A stretch of DNA of 64,000 nt from Sophora flavescens (taxonomy: Eukaryota; Streptophyta; Magnoliopsida; Fabales; Fabaceae), in NCBI GenBank assembly GCA_030762895.1, contig CM061070.1:32887652-32951651 (forward strand). Reading direction: 5' to 3'. Position numbers and translations under genes: made by a program. Positions 10,774 to 22,545 of this stretch are shown here, one piece after another. The notes under the pieces were generated by a model that was not told where the DNA came from, searched no databases, and saw only the letters and a program-made list of their open reading frames with translations. Position 1 is the stretch's first letter; every line of letters starts with the position of its first letter.

Positions 10774-13700
10774 ATGAACAATTGGTTGGGGTTCTCTCTG
10801 ACTCCACACTTGAGGATTGATGAAGATTTTGGGAGAGAAAACCAAGACCGTGGAGGACCCTATCCTCATCATCATCAACATCATCCTCATTTGTCTTCTG
10901 TCATGCCTTTGCGCTCTGATGGTTCTCTCTGTGTTGCTGACTCCTTTAGGCACTCAGCTCCACCTGAAGGTACTAATGCATGCCACATTACAACTATGTT
11001 CTTTACTTGTTTTCAAACTATTTGCATTTTCTTGAACTTGTTGTTGGGTTGTTTTGTATTTTGCTTATACCCATTTGCATGTTAGCCAAAATACTTTCTT
11101 TTGTGCACCTAATTTCTTTGTAAAGTTTGCTATTTTTGCTATAAAATCAGTACTTTTAGTGGGTTTTTATTTTTATTTTTTAATTAGTAATCAAATTTGC
11201 TTATGGGTTTGTTGTAGAATGGAGATATGATAATGCAATAGGTGGAGGGAATTCAAGTGAAGAAGGTCCAAAACTTGAAGACTTTTTGGGTTGCTACTCA
11301 AACTCCCCTCTTGCTGAAAATAAAGTCTTTTGCCAACAAAGCACACAACATGACCAACACCAAAACCAGCATCATAACATGTCCAAAATCAATGTGAATG
11401 TGGCCCCAAACTTTAGCACCAATCATCCTGAGATTGAGACTGGGGAGAATAATCTTACAACCCCATCATCTTCTTTGATCCAATCTTTCCATGCATATAC
11501 TGATAACCCACATCATGCCTTAATCCCCAACAATGGCATGTACAAGTCCTGGTTGGCACAAACTCAGTTTTGTGATGCAAAACCTTCAACTGAGGCAAAT
11601 GGGTGCAGCTACCAATCTCTGTCTTTGACTATGAGCCCCACTGTGCAAAATGGGGTTGGTGCAATTTCACCTGTGCAAGTGGATGATGATACTAGAAAAC
11701 GTTCATTGGCAAAATCTCAAGCTAGAGAACCCGTGCCTCGCAAATCTATTGATACTTTTGGGCAGAGAACTTCTCAATACCGTGGTGTTACAAGGTAGGA
11801 CTAATGGACTCTTTTTATTATTATTAGATAATAACTCATTTATTTTTATTTTATTTTTGGTTTAATTACTGAGAAAAACTCAACTAATTTTGCATTTTTC
11901 CTTTTTGGGGTTTATGGATTTTGTTAGGCATAGATGGACTGGGAGATATGAGGCCCATTTGTGGGATAATAGCTGCAGAAAGGAAGGGCAAACAAGGAAA
12001 GGAAGGCAAGGTGAGGAAAAATATGTTGTTGTTTTTTTCACTTTTCTTTTTGGTTTTTTGGTTTATTGTCATTGACTAAGGAAGCAAGTTGTTGGAGCAT
12101 TTTCAAGAACCAAACAAGTCCTTTTTAATTCTTTTATCTTTTCCTCCCTTGTTTTGAGAGAGAATATATTAACGGTTTGTTTCATGCACTGCTTGGATTC
12201 TTCTCCTTTCATGGCTTCATCAAATCATCACAGTTTACCTTGGTAAGTGACTCTTCCACATGCATTGCCCTGTCTCTCTTTACTTCTTTACCATCTTTGT
12301 GTATCTTACTGTTTACCATAGCAACAATAACTGGTTATAGATATGCTGCATTGGAAGGTGTGCTCGGTGTTTCAGAATAATTGATTCCTTTTGGCAAATA
12401 ATATCTATGTATTATTGTTAGGTGGTTATGATAAGGAAGAAAAGGCAGCAAGGGCTTATGACTTAGCTGCACTCAAGTATTGGGGTCCAACAACTCACAT
12501 AAATTTCCCTGTAAGGTTTCTGGGACTTGCACAGTTCTTTCTCAGTTTCTCCTTTGAAAAAAGTGTGGCCTTTGGTCTTAAGCCTTAGACTTAGAAAAGT
12601 ACAAAAAAAAAAAACAGGAAAATAAAGAAGAGGAAATTAAAATTAAAATTAAAATTAAAATATATAGAAAAGTCAAATCTTTGTTCTGTATTTAATTTAA
12701 TTTGTATAGCTAGAACCATTACATAGTACTTGTGATCACTATACATGTCTACTACTTCTTAAATGCTCAGTTAAGCACTTATGAGAAGGAACTTGAAGAA
12801 ATGAAGAACATGACCAGGCAGGAATTTGTCGCGAATTTAAGAAGGTACCATTGAATTTTTTCCATGTGATCTTAGTAAATTCTCTCTTTTACTTTTTCCC
12901 TCCTTATTCAATATGAAAGGAACTTACCTTTTGTTTCCCTTGTGCAGGAAGAGCAGTGGATTTTCAAGAGGGGCATCTGTGTATAGAGGTGTGACAAGGT
13001 ATGGCCAAAAGTGATGTGCTCCATCATTTAAAAATTAGTGAAGTTTTCCATGAATTATTTACTGCAATTTCAGCTTTTTAATCAACATGGCCAATTATTG
13101 GCAAACATTTATCTGTTTCCCCTTGTATTTTTTGCAGGCACCATCAACATGGAAGGTGGCAGGCTCGGATAGGAAGGGTTGCAGGAAACAAGGACTTGTA
13201 TCTTGGTACATTTAGTAAGTTTCTCACCCCTCAGGCCCTCACCCTATATTACCTCTGTTTAAAATTTCCTTTTTTCCCTTTTTTATATTGAGTATGTCCT
13301 CCTTTCCTAATGTATGATAGTGATATCACCATTTTTTTATTTGCAATTGCACACCATTTTTTTGCATACCACTTTTACAAAGGTGACAAATGTTTAAATA
13401 ATTAATGAACTTGTATTATGTGGTGATTGAAGATGTTAATTTATTACCAATATATAATTTCACACTGTTCACATAACAGAACTTGTTACAATACCATATG
13501 TCTAGTTTTCATGTGAGTATCTTTATTTTTTTTATTTATCATTATTCCAATTAGTTAACAATAATAATGCTATAGGCACACAAGAGGAAGCTGCTGAAGC
13601 ATATGATATAGCAGCAATCAAGTTCAGGGGAACAAGTGCTGTGACCAACTTTGACATAAGTAGGTATGATGTCAAGAGAATTTGTTCAAGCTCAACTCTC

Positions 13701-14162
13701 ATTGCAAGCGACCTTGCAAAACGGTCTCCTAAAGACTCGGCTCCTGCTGCTGCCGCTGAGGACTTCAATTCGTCTGGTTCATTGACACCTTCTCAGCCGC
13801 CACCTCCTTTGGCTATAACCGATGGCGAACACTCTGATGAATTGTCAAACATGGTTTGGAATGCCAACAATGATGAGCAACCACTGACTGAGAGTGGAAA
13901 CACCAACAATGTCTCTGAATCATCACAGCAGGTTTCATCAAGCAACAAGGATGTGTTGAACCCTCAAAGCCCCAAGTGTTCTGTGGGACTACCCAATGAG
14001 TTTGGAGTGAGTGGAGCAGATTATGGACATGGGTACTTCACCCTGGAAGGACCAAAGTATGATGATGATGGAAACAATGGAAATGACCACATGAACACCA
14101 ACCGTCTTGGAAATTTGGGTTTGGTTAATCAAGTTCCTATGTTTGCTTTGTGGAATGAATGA
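10774..14162 (+). CDS. AIL6: AINTEGUMENTA-like AP2/ERF transcription factor (AIL6/AIL7, PLETHORA3/7 type), 9 exons
   Basis: Nuclear DNA-binding regulator of meristem and organ growth. My exon model is 10774-10969, 11218-11794, 11928-12010, 12234-12242, 12422-12510, 12771-12844, 12948-12998, 13138-13214 and 13576-14162. It keeps one frame and encodes 580 residues, and every intron is GT-AG. The N terminus has N-N-W-L-G-F-S-L (2-9), a His-rich stretch (32-39), P-L-R-S-D-G-S-L-C (45-53) and P-K-L-E-D-F-L-G (83-90), motifs shared by the ANT/AIL group. AP2 repeat 1 spans about 251-318 (YRGVTRHRWTGR...VYLGGYD), followed by the conserved linker, and AP2 repeat 2 spans about 353-412 ([31 protein letters not shown] type). 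The C terminus ends in F-A-L-W-N-E, which I associate with AIL6/AIL7. I saw no miR172 target site, as expected for this clade. Start choice: it is the only in-frame ATG, and the N terminus matches the family. Assignment to AIL6 rather than AIL7 is uncertain. Confidence 0.93.
12234..12242 (+). other. 9-nt microexon encoding V-Y-L in AP2 repeat 1
   Basis: Exon 3 ends at 12010 with the first base of a Val codon, and the next obvious exon starts at 12422 with the last two bases of a Gly codon. Only the word TTTACCTTG, preceded by 'cacag' and followed by 'gtaagt', supplies the missing Val-Tyr-Leu and the first base of Gly with perfect splice sites. Members of the AP2/ANT group are known to have such a tiny exon at this place. 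Automatic gene finders usually miss it. Confidence 0.92.
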
Positions 14163-15124
14163 GAGGAATGTTGAGAGATTAAAAAAAATATTAGCATAGG
14201 GAAAACTAAGATTAGATGGCAGAATTATTGAATGATCATTGTAATTTGGTGTGGTAACTTGTTTTCAATTGAAAGAAAGGGATGCCAGAAGTGCTTATTG
14301 CTTCTGTGTTTACTAGCTATGGTACGTATGCTGACTAGCCAAAGATTTTTAATGTATAAGAACGAGTGAATCATCATTTACGTCTATGGAATCATAGGGT
14401 GGTGACAAGCTGCTTCATCACGTTAAGAAATAGACAAAAATATTCTTAAATTGATAAAAGTTTATCATATTAGTTTAATTTGACAATGTTTTTCAATTTG
14501 AGAATTATAACGTAATAAATATTTTTTAATTTAGATGGTGTTTTTGTCTAAATATGAGAGATTAAAGACCATAAAAACCAATCATGTGATTTGTACAAAG
14601 CCATGAAACACAGATAGCTTTGGCCAGTAAGTATATTTCCCTAAGATTATCATTTGGCAAGTTAGCAATGGTACTTTTTCTTTGACTACAAGGATATTGT
14701 CATGTCTGAAGAATCTTCATAGAAAATTGATTCAGTTTGTGATGCAAATAAAAGAAGACAATAAATTCATGGAAAATATGGAAAGAAAAGGAGACATACG
14801 TGTCTTGTGCCATCAAGACAAACAAAAGAGACAAAGAAGGCAAGGCATTTCCCTGTTAGCATCATAACGTTACTTTCAATAACTTTTCTTTAGCGCTTGT
14901 TTATAACAACCATAATAAGAGCTAAGAAATCCCTTACCTCACATCCCCCAAAGTATCAAACTAATTCCATGCCACATCAGCAAGTTTTTTGGGGGTGCGG
15001 GCCGAGTTACATAATTGTCCTACTTTTATGAAAATGAACCTTGGTTTACTTATTTATAGTTTTGGTTTGAATTGGTGATATATTAGTATACATCTCTATC
15101 AATTATGAAAAAGTGATTATATCG
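14163..15124 (+). other. AIL 3' UTR and downstream intergenic DNA
   Basis: The stop codon at 14160-14162 is followed by about 150-200 nt of plausible 3' UTR (T-rich near 14230-14330). No canonical AATAAA was obvious close by. Beyond it lies AT-rich DNA. The ORF at 14682-14867 is basic and short and matches nothing I know. Confidence 0.45.
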
Positions 15125-15530
15125 ATCAATTACTTAGTGTATGTTTGGTTGAGATTCTTCTCAATGCAAATGGTAATTTTTTCAGTTTGGGATCACTGTT
15201 CATACATCTGGGTACTGTTTATTCGTTTGTTTACGAAACTCCGTTGGAAATAATTGATATCTGGTGGATCAAAACTGAGTTTTGTGGAAGCAAAAATTTC
15301 TAGCTTTTCCGTTGAAAATAATTGATTCTAGATGTAGGACCCACAAAATTCTACATATTTACACTTCAAAAGTGATTTTACTTTATCATCCAAACAAAAT
15401 CAATTCTTTTAAACGCACTTTTAAAATATTGTTACCAAACACAATCAATTTTTTTAACCTTGATTTTTTCAAAATCAATTCTTCCGAAATCAATTCTATC
15501 AAAATCTAAAATAAACAGACCTTGAGTTGT
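15125..15530 (+). mobile_element. MITE family with repeated 'aatcaattct' words, copy 1
   Basis: The sequence resembles the reverse complement of 49615-49930. Both carry the order 'attgattctagatg'-like, 'acccacaaaattct', 'acttcaaaagt', 'tttatcatccaaa' and then several 'aatcaattct' words, and translations of the two in opposite orientation are clearly similar. Related but more diverged copies lie near 54350-54640 and 61290-61600. Not a gene, although an ORF runs through 15282-15509. Confidence 0.6.
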
Positions 15531-15847
15531 TTACAAAGTGATTGTTATATATAATTAAAAAATTATAATCAACAATTACTAAGTTTTACCTTCTCTAGCT
15601 TCCAACTATCAATGTAAATTTGATCTAAAAATGGAGGACTCTTTTCAAGTTTTTTGTTTTGTTGAACGTGTCAATGAGTTCTAAATGTGTATCCACAAGA
15701 ACAAGAAAAGAAAAGGGAAAAAAAAAGCATAGTGCATAAATGTAGAAGTAGTCTAAAGCTCATTTTTCATGGAGTTTTTAATCAATTTATATTAATTGAG
15801 TCAATTTCAGGGGTATTTATGACATGGAATGGTATCAAAGTATATTA

Positions 15848-16190
15848 CTCCCTCCGTTCTTTTTTTTTTTTTTGTTGGTGTTTTTAGCTACTTGTTATTT
15901 CAAAACAATGAGTGTTTTATAAATTCAATGTATAATTGACCAATTTTTTTTTCATGTATGCCCTTATATAGAACTAAGTTGATTTGTCTTTAAAATATAC
16001 AAAACCTTTCAAGAATGGCCTAGTGCAGTATGAAGTATTTATTTAGATTGATAAATGTCATTGGAACTTGTAAACAATTAATCGTAGAAATAAGAGTATT
16101 TTGGTACAAAAATACACAAATTAATGATTTCTTAATTTATGTGTAAAAACCTTAAAATATCAAAAAAAGAAAAAAAAAGAAAAGAGTGAG
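15848..16190. mobile_element. Stowaway/mariner-like MITE flanked by TA
   Basis: The left end CTCCCTCCGTTCTTTTTTT starts at 15848. The reverse complement of the right end, CTCACTCTTTTCTTTTTTT, ends the element at 16190. The dinucleotide TA flanks both ends (15846-15847 and 16191-16192), as expected for Tc1/mariner. No ORF is of interest. Confidence 0.7.
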
Positions 16191-16689
16191 TATTTCGAAA
16201 TTACCTCGATTTTTTACTAGATCATGCACTTGGGTCTTACCCAATCCGGTTGTGATCCGATAAAGTCTGGAATGAAACTGGACCAATTTCATTCTACCCT
16301 TTAGTCATGTGTGTATTAAATTAGAGTTGGAATACTGAACCTTGATATTAGGGATGAAGATATTACTCACACCTTTTTCAAAAAACAAAATAATTACCCG
16401 TATCTAGAGTTGTTAAAGTGAGCGACGGGTTCAAGATAAAGTGAGCCGAGCAGGATTGGCTCATTTTTTCGGTGACCCAAGAAATAGCTAATCCGATTTG
16501 ACTCACCACGGGTTGGTGGGTTAATCAGGTTGGCTCACTTAGAATTTTAATAAAAAAAAAACAACAACAACAACAATTGAATTGAACCCTAAGATTAATG
16601 TGTTATTCAATACGCTTTACCTACGGTCATAAGCAATTAGGAACTCTTTTCTGTAATTACAAGCATACACTAGTGGAAAATATATATTA

Positions 16690-16865
16690 GACGGTAAAGG
16701 TTTACGTCAGTTAACCAAAAACTAGACGTTAAAAAGGGGGCGGTGGCAGTTTTGTAAATATCAGACTTCATTAATTCAATTTTAACGTCAGTTGTTTTAA
16801 GGACTGACGTTAAAAGTGAAGTGACTCACTTTTAACGTCAGTCCTTACATCAACAGACGTTAAAT
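16690..16865. repeat. CACTA left subterminal repeats
   Basis: Words related to TAACGTCAGT and its complement ACTGACGTTA occur repeatedly, for example near 16704, 16784, 16802, 16837 and 16854, in both orientations. They are candidate binding sites for a TNPA-like protein. Confidence 0.8.
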
Positions 16866-17581
16866 GTTAATTTAATAAATTTTTTATCTATTAAACGTAC
16901 CCTTTCGCATTGCCTTCCTAAAAGTTTCAGTTTCACAATTGCTTTGATGTTTTGTGTTTCTGTTTTGAAAACTAAAATATATGTGCGAAGTATAAGTTGA
17001 ATCAATAACCCAAACCGGATCTCATTCATGAAGTGTAATATAGACTGATACAGAAGATTGAAAGGGTTTAAAATCCTATAAAAAGTTACATTGAAAGGGT
17101 TTAAAATCCTAAACATTAAAGCTACATCCCATCAGAGAGTTTTATGAAATATGCCAAAGGGAAAACTATACTCCGAAGACCTCAGAAAACTGGGGGGCAA
17201 GAGAGAGCTCAAGAGAGGCAAAAACAGGTGCACTAGATCTGTTTCAAGCAAAGGCAGTGGTTCTAGAGACTTCCATGACGGTCACTTGCTACCAAAGCTG
17301 AGGTTTTGGAACTGTGACGCCCGAGCACCTGATTTGCCCTCCAGCAGCTGATTCTCCGGAAGGATGATAAGGTGAGCAACTCACATAATGTGGTTTACAC
17401 AAACTTATCACCCATGTAATGTGATTTACACAAACTCAGAAGTTGTTTGACCATTAAGACAAAGATCTTTGAGTCTAGGAATAGGAAGAAAAAGTGATGA
17501 AGTTAATCTTCATGGCAGAGCCATATTGTGAAGTCGAAAATTAAAAGGATGGAAGGAAGCTATTTATAGGAGCAGGGGATG

Positions 17582-18185
17582 AAGTTACTAAGCTATTCTG
17601 ATTTTCTTGAAAACTTATATATAAACTTAATGCTCATTAAGAGGATTAAGTTACAAGGTGCATGGGTAAGTAGCACAGTAGTCAAAGGAATGAATGTTTT
17701 TGCAGATATCTATACACTTTTAACGTCAGTTGTTTAAAAAAACTGACGTTAAAAGTGTTTTTAAAATAACAAATATTTATTGTTAACGCTCGTTTTTATA
17801 CAACCGACGTTAAAAGTGTGATTTTTACTTGATTAAATAAATAGCGGACGTAAATAATCCAATATATTATAAACGTATATTCTCCTTCAGTTACTAAGCT
17901 ATTCTGATTTTCTTCAAAACTTATCTATAAACTTAATGCTCATTAAGAGGATTAAGTTACAAGGTGCATGGGTAAGTAGCGCAGTAGTCAAAGGAATGAA
18001 TGTTTTTGCAGATATCTATACACTTTTAACGTCAGTTGTTTAAAACAACTGACGTTAAAAGTGTTTTTAAAATAAAAATATTTATTGTTAACGTCAGTTT
18101 TTTATACAACTGACGTTAAAAGTGTGATTTTTACTTCAGTTAAATAAATAGCTGACGTAAATAATCCTATATATTATAAACGTGC
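17582..18185. repeat. Two tandem copies of a roughly 300-bp CACTA internal unit
   Basis: Copy 1 is about 17582-17880 and copy 2 about 17888-18185. Both run 'agttactaagctattctgat', 'aatgaatgtttttgcagata', the inverted TTAACGTCAGTTG/CAACTGACGTTAA pair, then 'ataaacgt'. A third copy begins at 18961, is cut at 18971 by the retrotransposon mosaic and resumes at 36797. The first two copies therefore show the uninterrupted target sequence. Confidence 0.85.
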
Positions 18186-18971
18186 AGAATGAATATTGGA
18201 AATAATGTAATTAAATAATTATGAAACTCGTTTCATTGGTTGTCATGTCCATGTTGTCTCTCTTAACGCAGATCACTCCATATAGTACTGCAGTTTATTT
18301 CTAAACCTTTTTTTAAACAAGTTTATTTTTAATTTTTATTAATTAGCTTGAATTAGTAAAAAAAATCTTGTGCAAATTAAAATAAATAAACACTTAACAT
18401 AAAACAAGTTATATGTATAATCAAATCGTATGTCATTGAAGCGATTCATAAGTTAAAATTACATGATTAAAAGATAAAAAATTTCTGCAACATAGCCCTA
18501 AAATATAAAAAAGTTTCTGCATCAACATCATTTTCTTCTCAGTCCTGTCGTCAAAACTCCAATGGATGCATCACCTCCCTCACTTGAATTCCATGATGCA
18601 AAGTAAATCCTCGGTCACTAGCAGCGAAAGCAAAGTGAAATGGATCTTTGCATCTTTCTTTTTCACTGGAATTCCTTGATGCATCGTCTTGAATCCACAG
18701 TCACTTGCTTCCAAAGCAAAGTGAAAGGGATGACGGGGATGAAATAAAGTGAGAGAATCACATTACGTGATTCACCCAACCTTACCATCCATGTAATGTG
18801 ATTTACACAACCTCAGAAATTGTTTGACCATTAAGACAAAGATCTTTGAGTCTAGGCATAGGAAGAAAGAGTGATGAAGTTAATCTCCATGGAAGAGCCA
18901 TATTGTGAAGCACAAAAAATTAAAAGGATGGAAGGAAGCTATTTATAGGAGCAGTGGATGAAGTTACTAAG
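18186..18971. other. CACTA internal DNA, no gene recognised
   Basis: The stretch 18822-18971 repeats 17451-17594 with few changes, so the right half is a segmental duplication inside the element. The ORF at 17151-17351, in the first duplicated area, matches nothing I recognise. Confidence 0.6.
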
Positions 18972-19882
18972 TGATATGAGCCAAGGGGGGGCAAGTCAAC
19001 TTGTCATCAAGAATGATATGAGCCCAATAAGGAGCATGGACCAAGGAGCACTAAAAGGACTTGGTGGGTCTAAGACAAGAGCAAGTGCCAAGAAAGCCCA
19101 AGAAGTTCTAAACCAAATTTTGTCAACCTTGTTGGAAACAAGCCCAAGTTCAAGTCTTGATGGAGTGGAGGACAAAATGGTTACTTATCTCATCCAACTT
19201 GAAGACCCGTGATGGGCTTGGACGTCCACTTCACATATTATCATTTTCAAGTTTATTTCTATTAAATAAAGTGCAATAAACTTGGGTTTTATGAAGAATT
19301 TCGAATTTGGGTGCATAGTGGGAGGAATCTTGTTGGTTTGCATACCAATAGTAACTCCTTTAAGTTTTTAGACTTTTTATGTTTTGTTAATTATGTGGGA
19401 GTTACACTTTTAATTTGAGAAATAAGTGTGGCTGCTACATAATGATAGAGAGAGGGTAATAAGTCACTATTAAGTGGTTGAGTTAAGTGTGAATTTAGTA
19501 AGTCATGAATAGGCTAGTTATGTGGGGGTTATGGAATCATTGGGAAGACAAAGGGTGAAGCCAAATGTTGGCAGCCACACCCCTATATGTAACATGCCTA
19601 AACACATGAAATGGTAACTTGGATGTTGAATTTGGATTAAATCCATTTGTGAGGGAATTGTCTCTCTTTGGTTCTTGGTTGAGCCATCTTGTTCTTATCA
19701 AGAATCCACGATTCTTGTGGCGAACCTCACTTGGCTTATCAAACTCTCTAGTTTGTGGCGCCATCACCATCTCTAATCTTCACCATTTTCATATTTTCTT
19801 CCTTTTATGTTACAACTCAATTCTGACTTGGATTTGTAATTGTTAAAATTCAACCAAAAAGATCATCAAAGGCAACCTCACC
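18972..19882 (+). repeat. Family A LTR, outer left end (last 15 bp missing)
   Basis: It matches 32052-32962 with roughly a dozen differences counted by eye. The complete copy there ends 'gttgtcatca', while this copy stops at 'aacctcacc' and switches into minus-strand family B, sharing the two bases CC at the join. The first 240 bp are open in frame because family A's ORF runs into its LTR. An ATG in the CACTA flank at 18958 fuses to that frame by chance. Confidence 0.85.
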
Positions 19883-19931
19883 TCAAATTGGACATCATCC
19901 TTGGTTTGCATCATTCCCTCCCTCTTGAAAA
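19883..19931 (-). repeat. Family B 3' LTR stub and polypurine tract
   Basis: Read on the minus strand: purine tract AAGAGGGAGGG, then AA, then the LTR start TGATGCAAACC at 19913. Only about 31 bp of this LTR remain before the join to family A. Confidence 0.8.
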
Positions 19932-19969
19932 GAATTCGACCTCGAATTTATTGCCTTAAGGAGTCTTCT

Positions 19970-20875
19970 TTATCCTCCGGGTTCAAACACAACCATTTTG
20001 AATCCATGGGGCACCTCTCTTGGAATTGTTTCTTCAACTTCCTTCAAAATAGAGTCATCACCTCTAGGGAAAGAGTTTGCATTAGTAGTCAAACAAGCAT
20101 CTTTACATAGAAAGATATATATAGGCTGCCTTGCCAACATTGCTCCCTTCACCTTATTTTCTTTTATAGGAAGACTCTCAATTCTTCTTTCAACCTTTGC
20201 CTCAATTTTTTTCTTTTTATTTTCCCCTTCAAAAAATGCAGTCTCCACCTTTTTCTCAACATCTTTTTCATTCTGTTTGTTTTCCTCCATTCCCTTTTCT
20301 TCTACCTTTTTCTCATGGCTTTCTTTTTTTATTACTTCTCCTTCTTTGCTTTCCTCATTCACCGAACACTCTTCTTTTATTGTTTTCTCAATCATTCTTT
20401 TTTTCTCCCTCTCTCCTTTCAAGTACATTTGATCTTCATACACTTGTTTTGGTGACAATGATCCAAGAGTAATTTTACGATTATTAAATACAAATGAGTA
20501 CCTATTGTTGTAGACATCATATTTCGCTTCTCGTTCAGCTCTCCAAGGACGCCCAAGTACCAAGTGCCTTGTTTCTATAGGCACCACATCACATAACACC
20601 TCATCCTCATGTCTCCCAATCCGGAATGGCACTCGTACTTGTTTGTTCACCATCACGTCACCGAAATCACTAAACTCCGGGATGCTCCAAATGACATACG
20701 GTTGTGGATGCTCTAGAAGAGGAAGTCCCAACTTTTTCACCATGGTTGTACTAGCTAGGTTGATGTAACCCTTTCTATCAATGACCAAGCTACATATCTT
20801 GTCCTTCACATAGCATCTAGAATAGAAAAGATCCTCCATTTTCTTGGCATCATTTTTCTTCATTAGTGACTCCAT
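19970..20875 (-). CDS. Family B retrotransposon ORF, protease-like fold without polymerase, copy 1
   Basis: The ORF has 301 codons and a near-identical copy at 28954-29859. The N-terminal half matches the retropepsin-like domain of plant gypsy elements: a strand with V-I-D, then V-N-K-Q-V, V-P-F-R-I-G, C-D-V-V-P and L-G-R-P-W. The catalytic signature, D-G-G-S in family A, reads D-R-K-G here, so activity is doubtful. Residues about 150-240 are a highly charged Lys/Glu stretch with coiled-coil character. There is no gag zinc knuckle and no reverse transcriptase or integrase. The stop codon lies 38 bp before the purine tract, as in gypsy polyproteins. It is probably a non-autonomous element mobilised in trans. 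Confidence 0.75.
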   Translation of the reverse strand: MESLMKKNDAKKMEDLFYSRCYVKDKICSLVIDRKGYINLASTTMVKKLGLPLLEHPQPYVIWSIPEFSDFGDVMVNKQVRVPFRIGRHEDEVLCDVVPIETRHLVLGRPWRAEREAKYDVYNNRYSFVFNNRKITLGSLSPKQVYEDQMYLKGEREKKRMIEKTIKEECSVNEESKEGEVIKKESHEKKVEEKGMEENKQNEKDVEKKVETAFFEGENKKKKIEAKVERRIESLPIKENKVKGAMLARQPIYIFLCKDACLTTNANSFPRGDDSILKEVEETIPREVPHGFKMVVFEPGG

Positions 20876-20939
20876 GAAGAACCCACTAACAAAAATTCAA
20901 ACTTCCGAAAAAAGTTGAAAAAACAAAATCATAAGTCAC

Positions 20940-21766
20940 TCTAGGAAGGATGGCTCTAGATACCAAATGATATGATCCTAACAAGGAACATATATATTTT
21001 CGGATCTATCCTCGAGTGACCAAGCAAAATTGTAGAAGAAGGTGAAATAAAAAATTGGATAAGATGAGGAATGGTATGTAGGCGCCACAAATCCAAGGGG
21101 ATTTGATAAGCCAAGGTGAGGTTCGCCACAAGAATCTTGGATTCTTGATAAGAACAAGGGTTGGCTCAATGAAGAACCCAAGAGAGAAAACACTCTCACA
21201 ATTGGAATCAATCCAAAATGAACTCAAAGTTATCATTCATCATGTAATAGGTGTGTACATATAGCATAGGGAAGTAAAAACCAAAGGTCATCATAAGATG
21301 ACATAAACTCCTAATAACTAGACATAACTCTCCACTATGTGGTTATTAAAAGAATATAACTATCCTACTTAAGAAAATAATAAAAGTGGTTCCATAACTT
21401 CTAAAGGAGTTACCTAGGCATGCAAGCCAAAGGTTGCTCTCCTTTGTAAGTTCCAAAAACGTGCCAGCTCATTCATCAAGCTTGGTGTAGCCCAATTAAC
21501 ATATAACTCATTTAAGGTCCAAGAATTCGTATTAAACTTGCAGCCCGTTTTTCACCATGATAGAAGCCGAATTTGGTCAAGAGGCCTGAGATATGATTTG
21601 TAGATAATTCCCTAAGATTTCCAACGCACCAAAGAATGTATCAATCGGAGATTCGTAGCTCAAGATATGACCAATTCAAGCATACGGGTTCACCACAATG
21701 AAAATAAAATTTTCATCAAAAATATTAATTTGGCCTCAAATTGGACATCATCCTTGGTTTGCATCA
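20940..21766 (-). repeat. Family B primer-binding site and 5' LTR, minus strand
   Basis: The LTR is 20968-21766, about 800 bp. On the minus strand it starts TGATGCAAACC and ends ATATCA. Next come TT and TGGTATC-T-AGAGCC, an initiator-Met-tRNA-type primer site with one extra T. The same extra T occurs at 23258 and 33817, but not at 28862 or 27195, so those three copies share ancestry. Confidence 0.85.
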
Positions 21767-21770
21767 TTAA

Positions 21771-22537
21771 TGATATGATACTAAAAAGGAGCATGTATAT
21801 TTTCGGATCTATCCTTGAGTGACCAAGCAAAATTGTAGAAGAAGGTGAAATAAAAAATTGGATAAGATGAGGAATGGTATGTAGGCGCCACAAATCCAAG
21901 GGGATTTGATAAGCCAATGTGAGGTTCGCCACAAGAATCTTGGATTCTTGATAAGAACAAGGGTTGGCTCAATGAAGAACCCAAGAGAGAAAACACTCTC
22001 ACAATTGGAATCAATCCAAAATGAACTCAAAGTTATCATTCATCATGTAATAGGTGTGTACATATAGCATAGGGAAATAAAAACCAAAGGTCATCATAAG
22101 ATGACATAAACTCCTAATAACTAGACATAACTCTCCACTATGTGGTTATTAAAAGAACATAACTATCCTACTTAAGAAAATAATAAAAGTGGTTCCATAA
22201 CTTCTAAAGGAGTTACCTAGGCATGCAAGCCAAAGGTTGCTCTCCTTTGTAAGTTCAAAAACGTGCCAGCCACCATTTAATAATGGGCCTTGCTCATTCA
22301 TCAAGCTTGGTGTAGCCCAATTAACATATAACTCATTTAAGGTCCAAGAATTCGTATTAAACTTGCAGCCCTTTTTCACCATGATAGAAGCCGAATTTGG
22401 TCAAGAGGCCTGAGATATGATTTGTAGATAATTCCCTAAGATTTCCAACGCACCAAAGAATGTATCAATCGGAGATTCGTAGCTCAAGATATGACCAATT
22501 CAAGCATACGGGTTCACCACAATGAAAATAAAATTTT
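21771..22537 (-). repeat. Family B LTR, truncated at its start
   Basis: It begins at 21771 as the reverse complement of the LTR end (here 'tatcatatca') and lacks the last 50 or so bp of the LTR start. It stops inside 'gaaaataaaattttt' and passes through a small palindrome into the next LTR piece. Confidence 0.85.
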
Positions 22538-22545
22538 TATTGTGG

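Noticed and set aside
10774..14162. miR172 target site in the AP2 gene
   Set aside because: I looked for a CTGCAGCATCATCAGGATTCT-like site (written from general knowledge, 19 or more bases needed) downstream of repeat 2 and found none. The ANT/AIL clade normally lacks it.
15282..15509. 75-codon ORF with a similar ORF at 49568-49870
   Set aside because: Similarity comes from two copies of one MITE family in opposite orientation, not from a protein family.
17151..17351. 66-codon ORF inside the CACTA element
   Set aside because: No known domain, no visible splice context and no second copy kept open.
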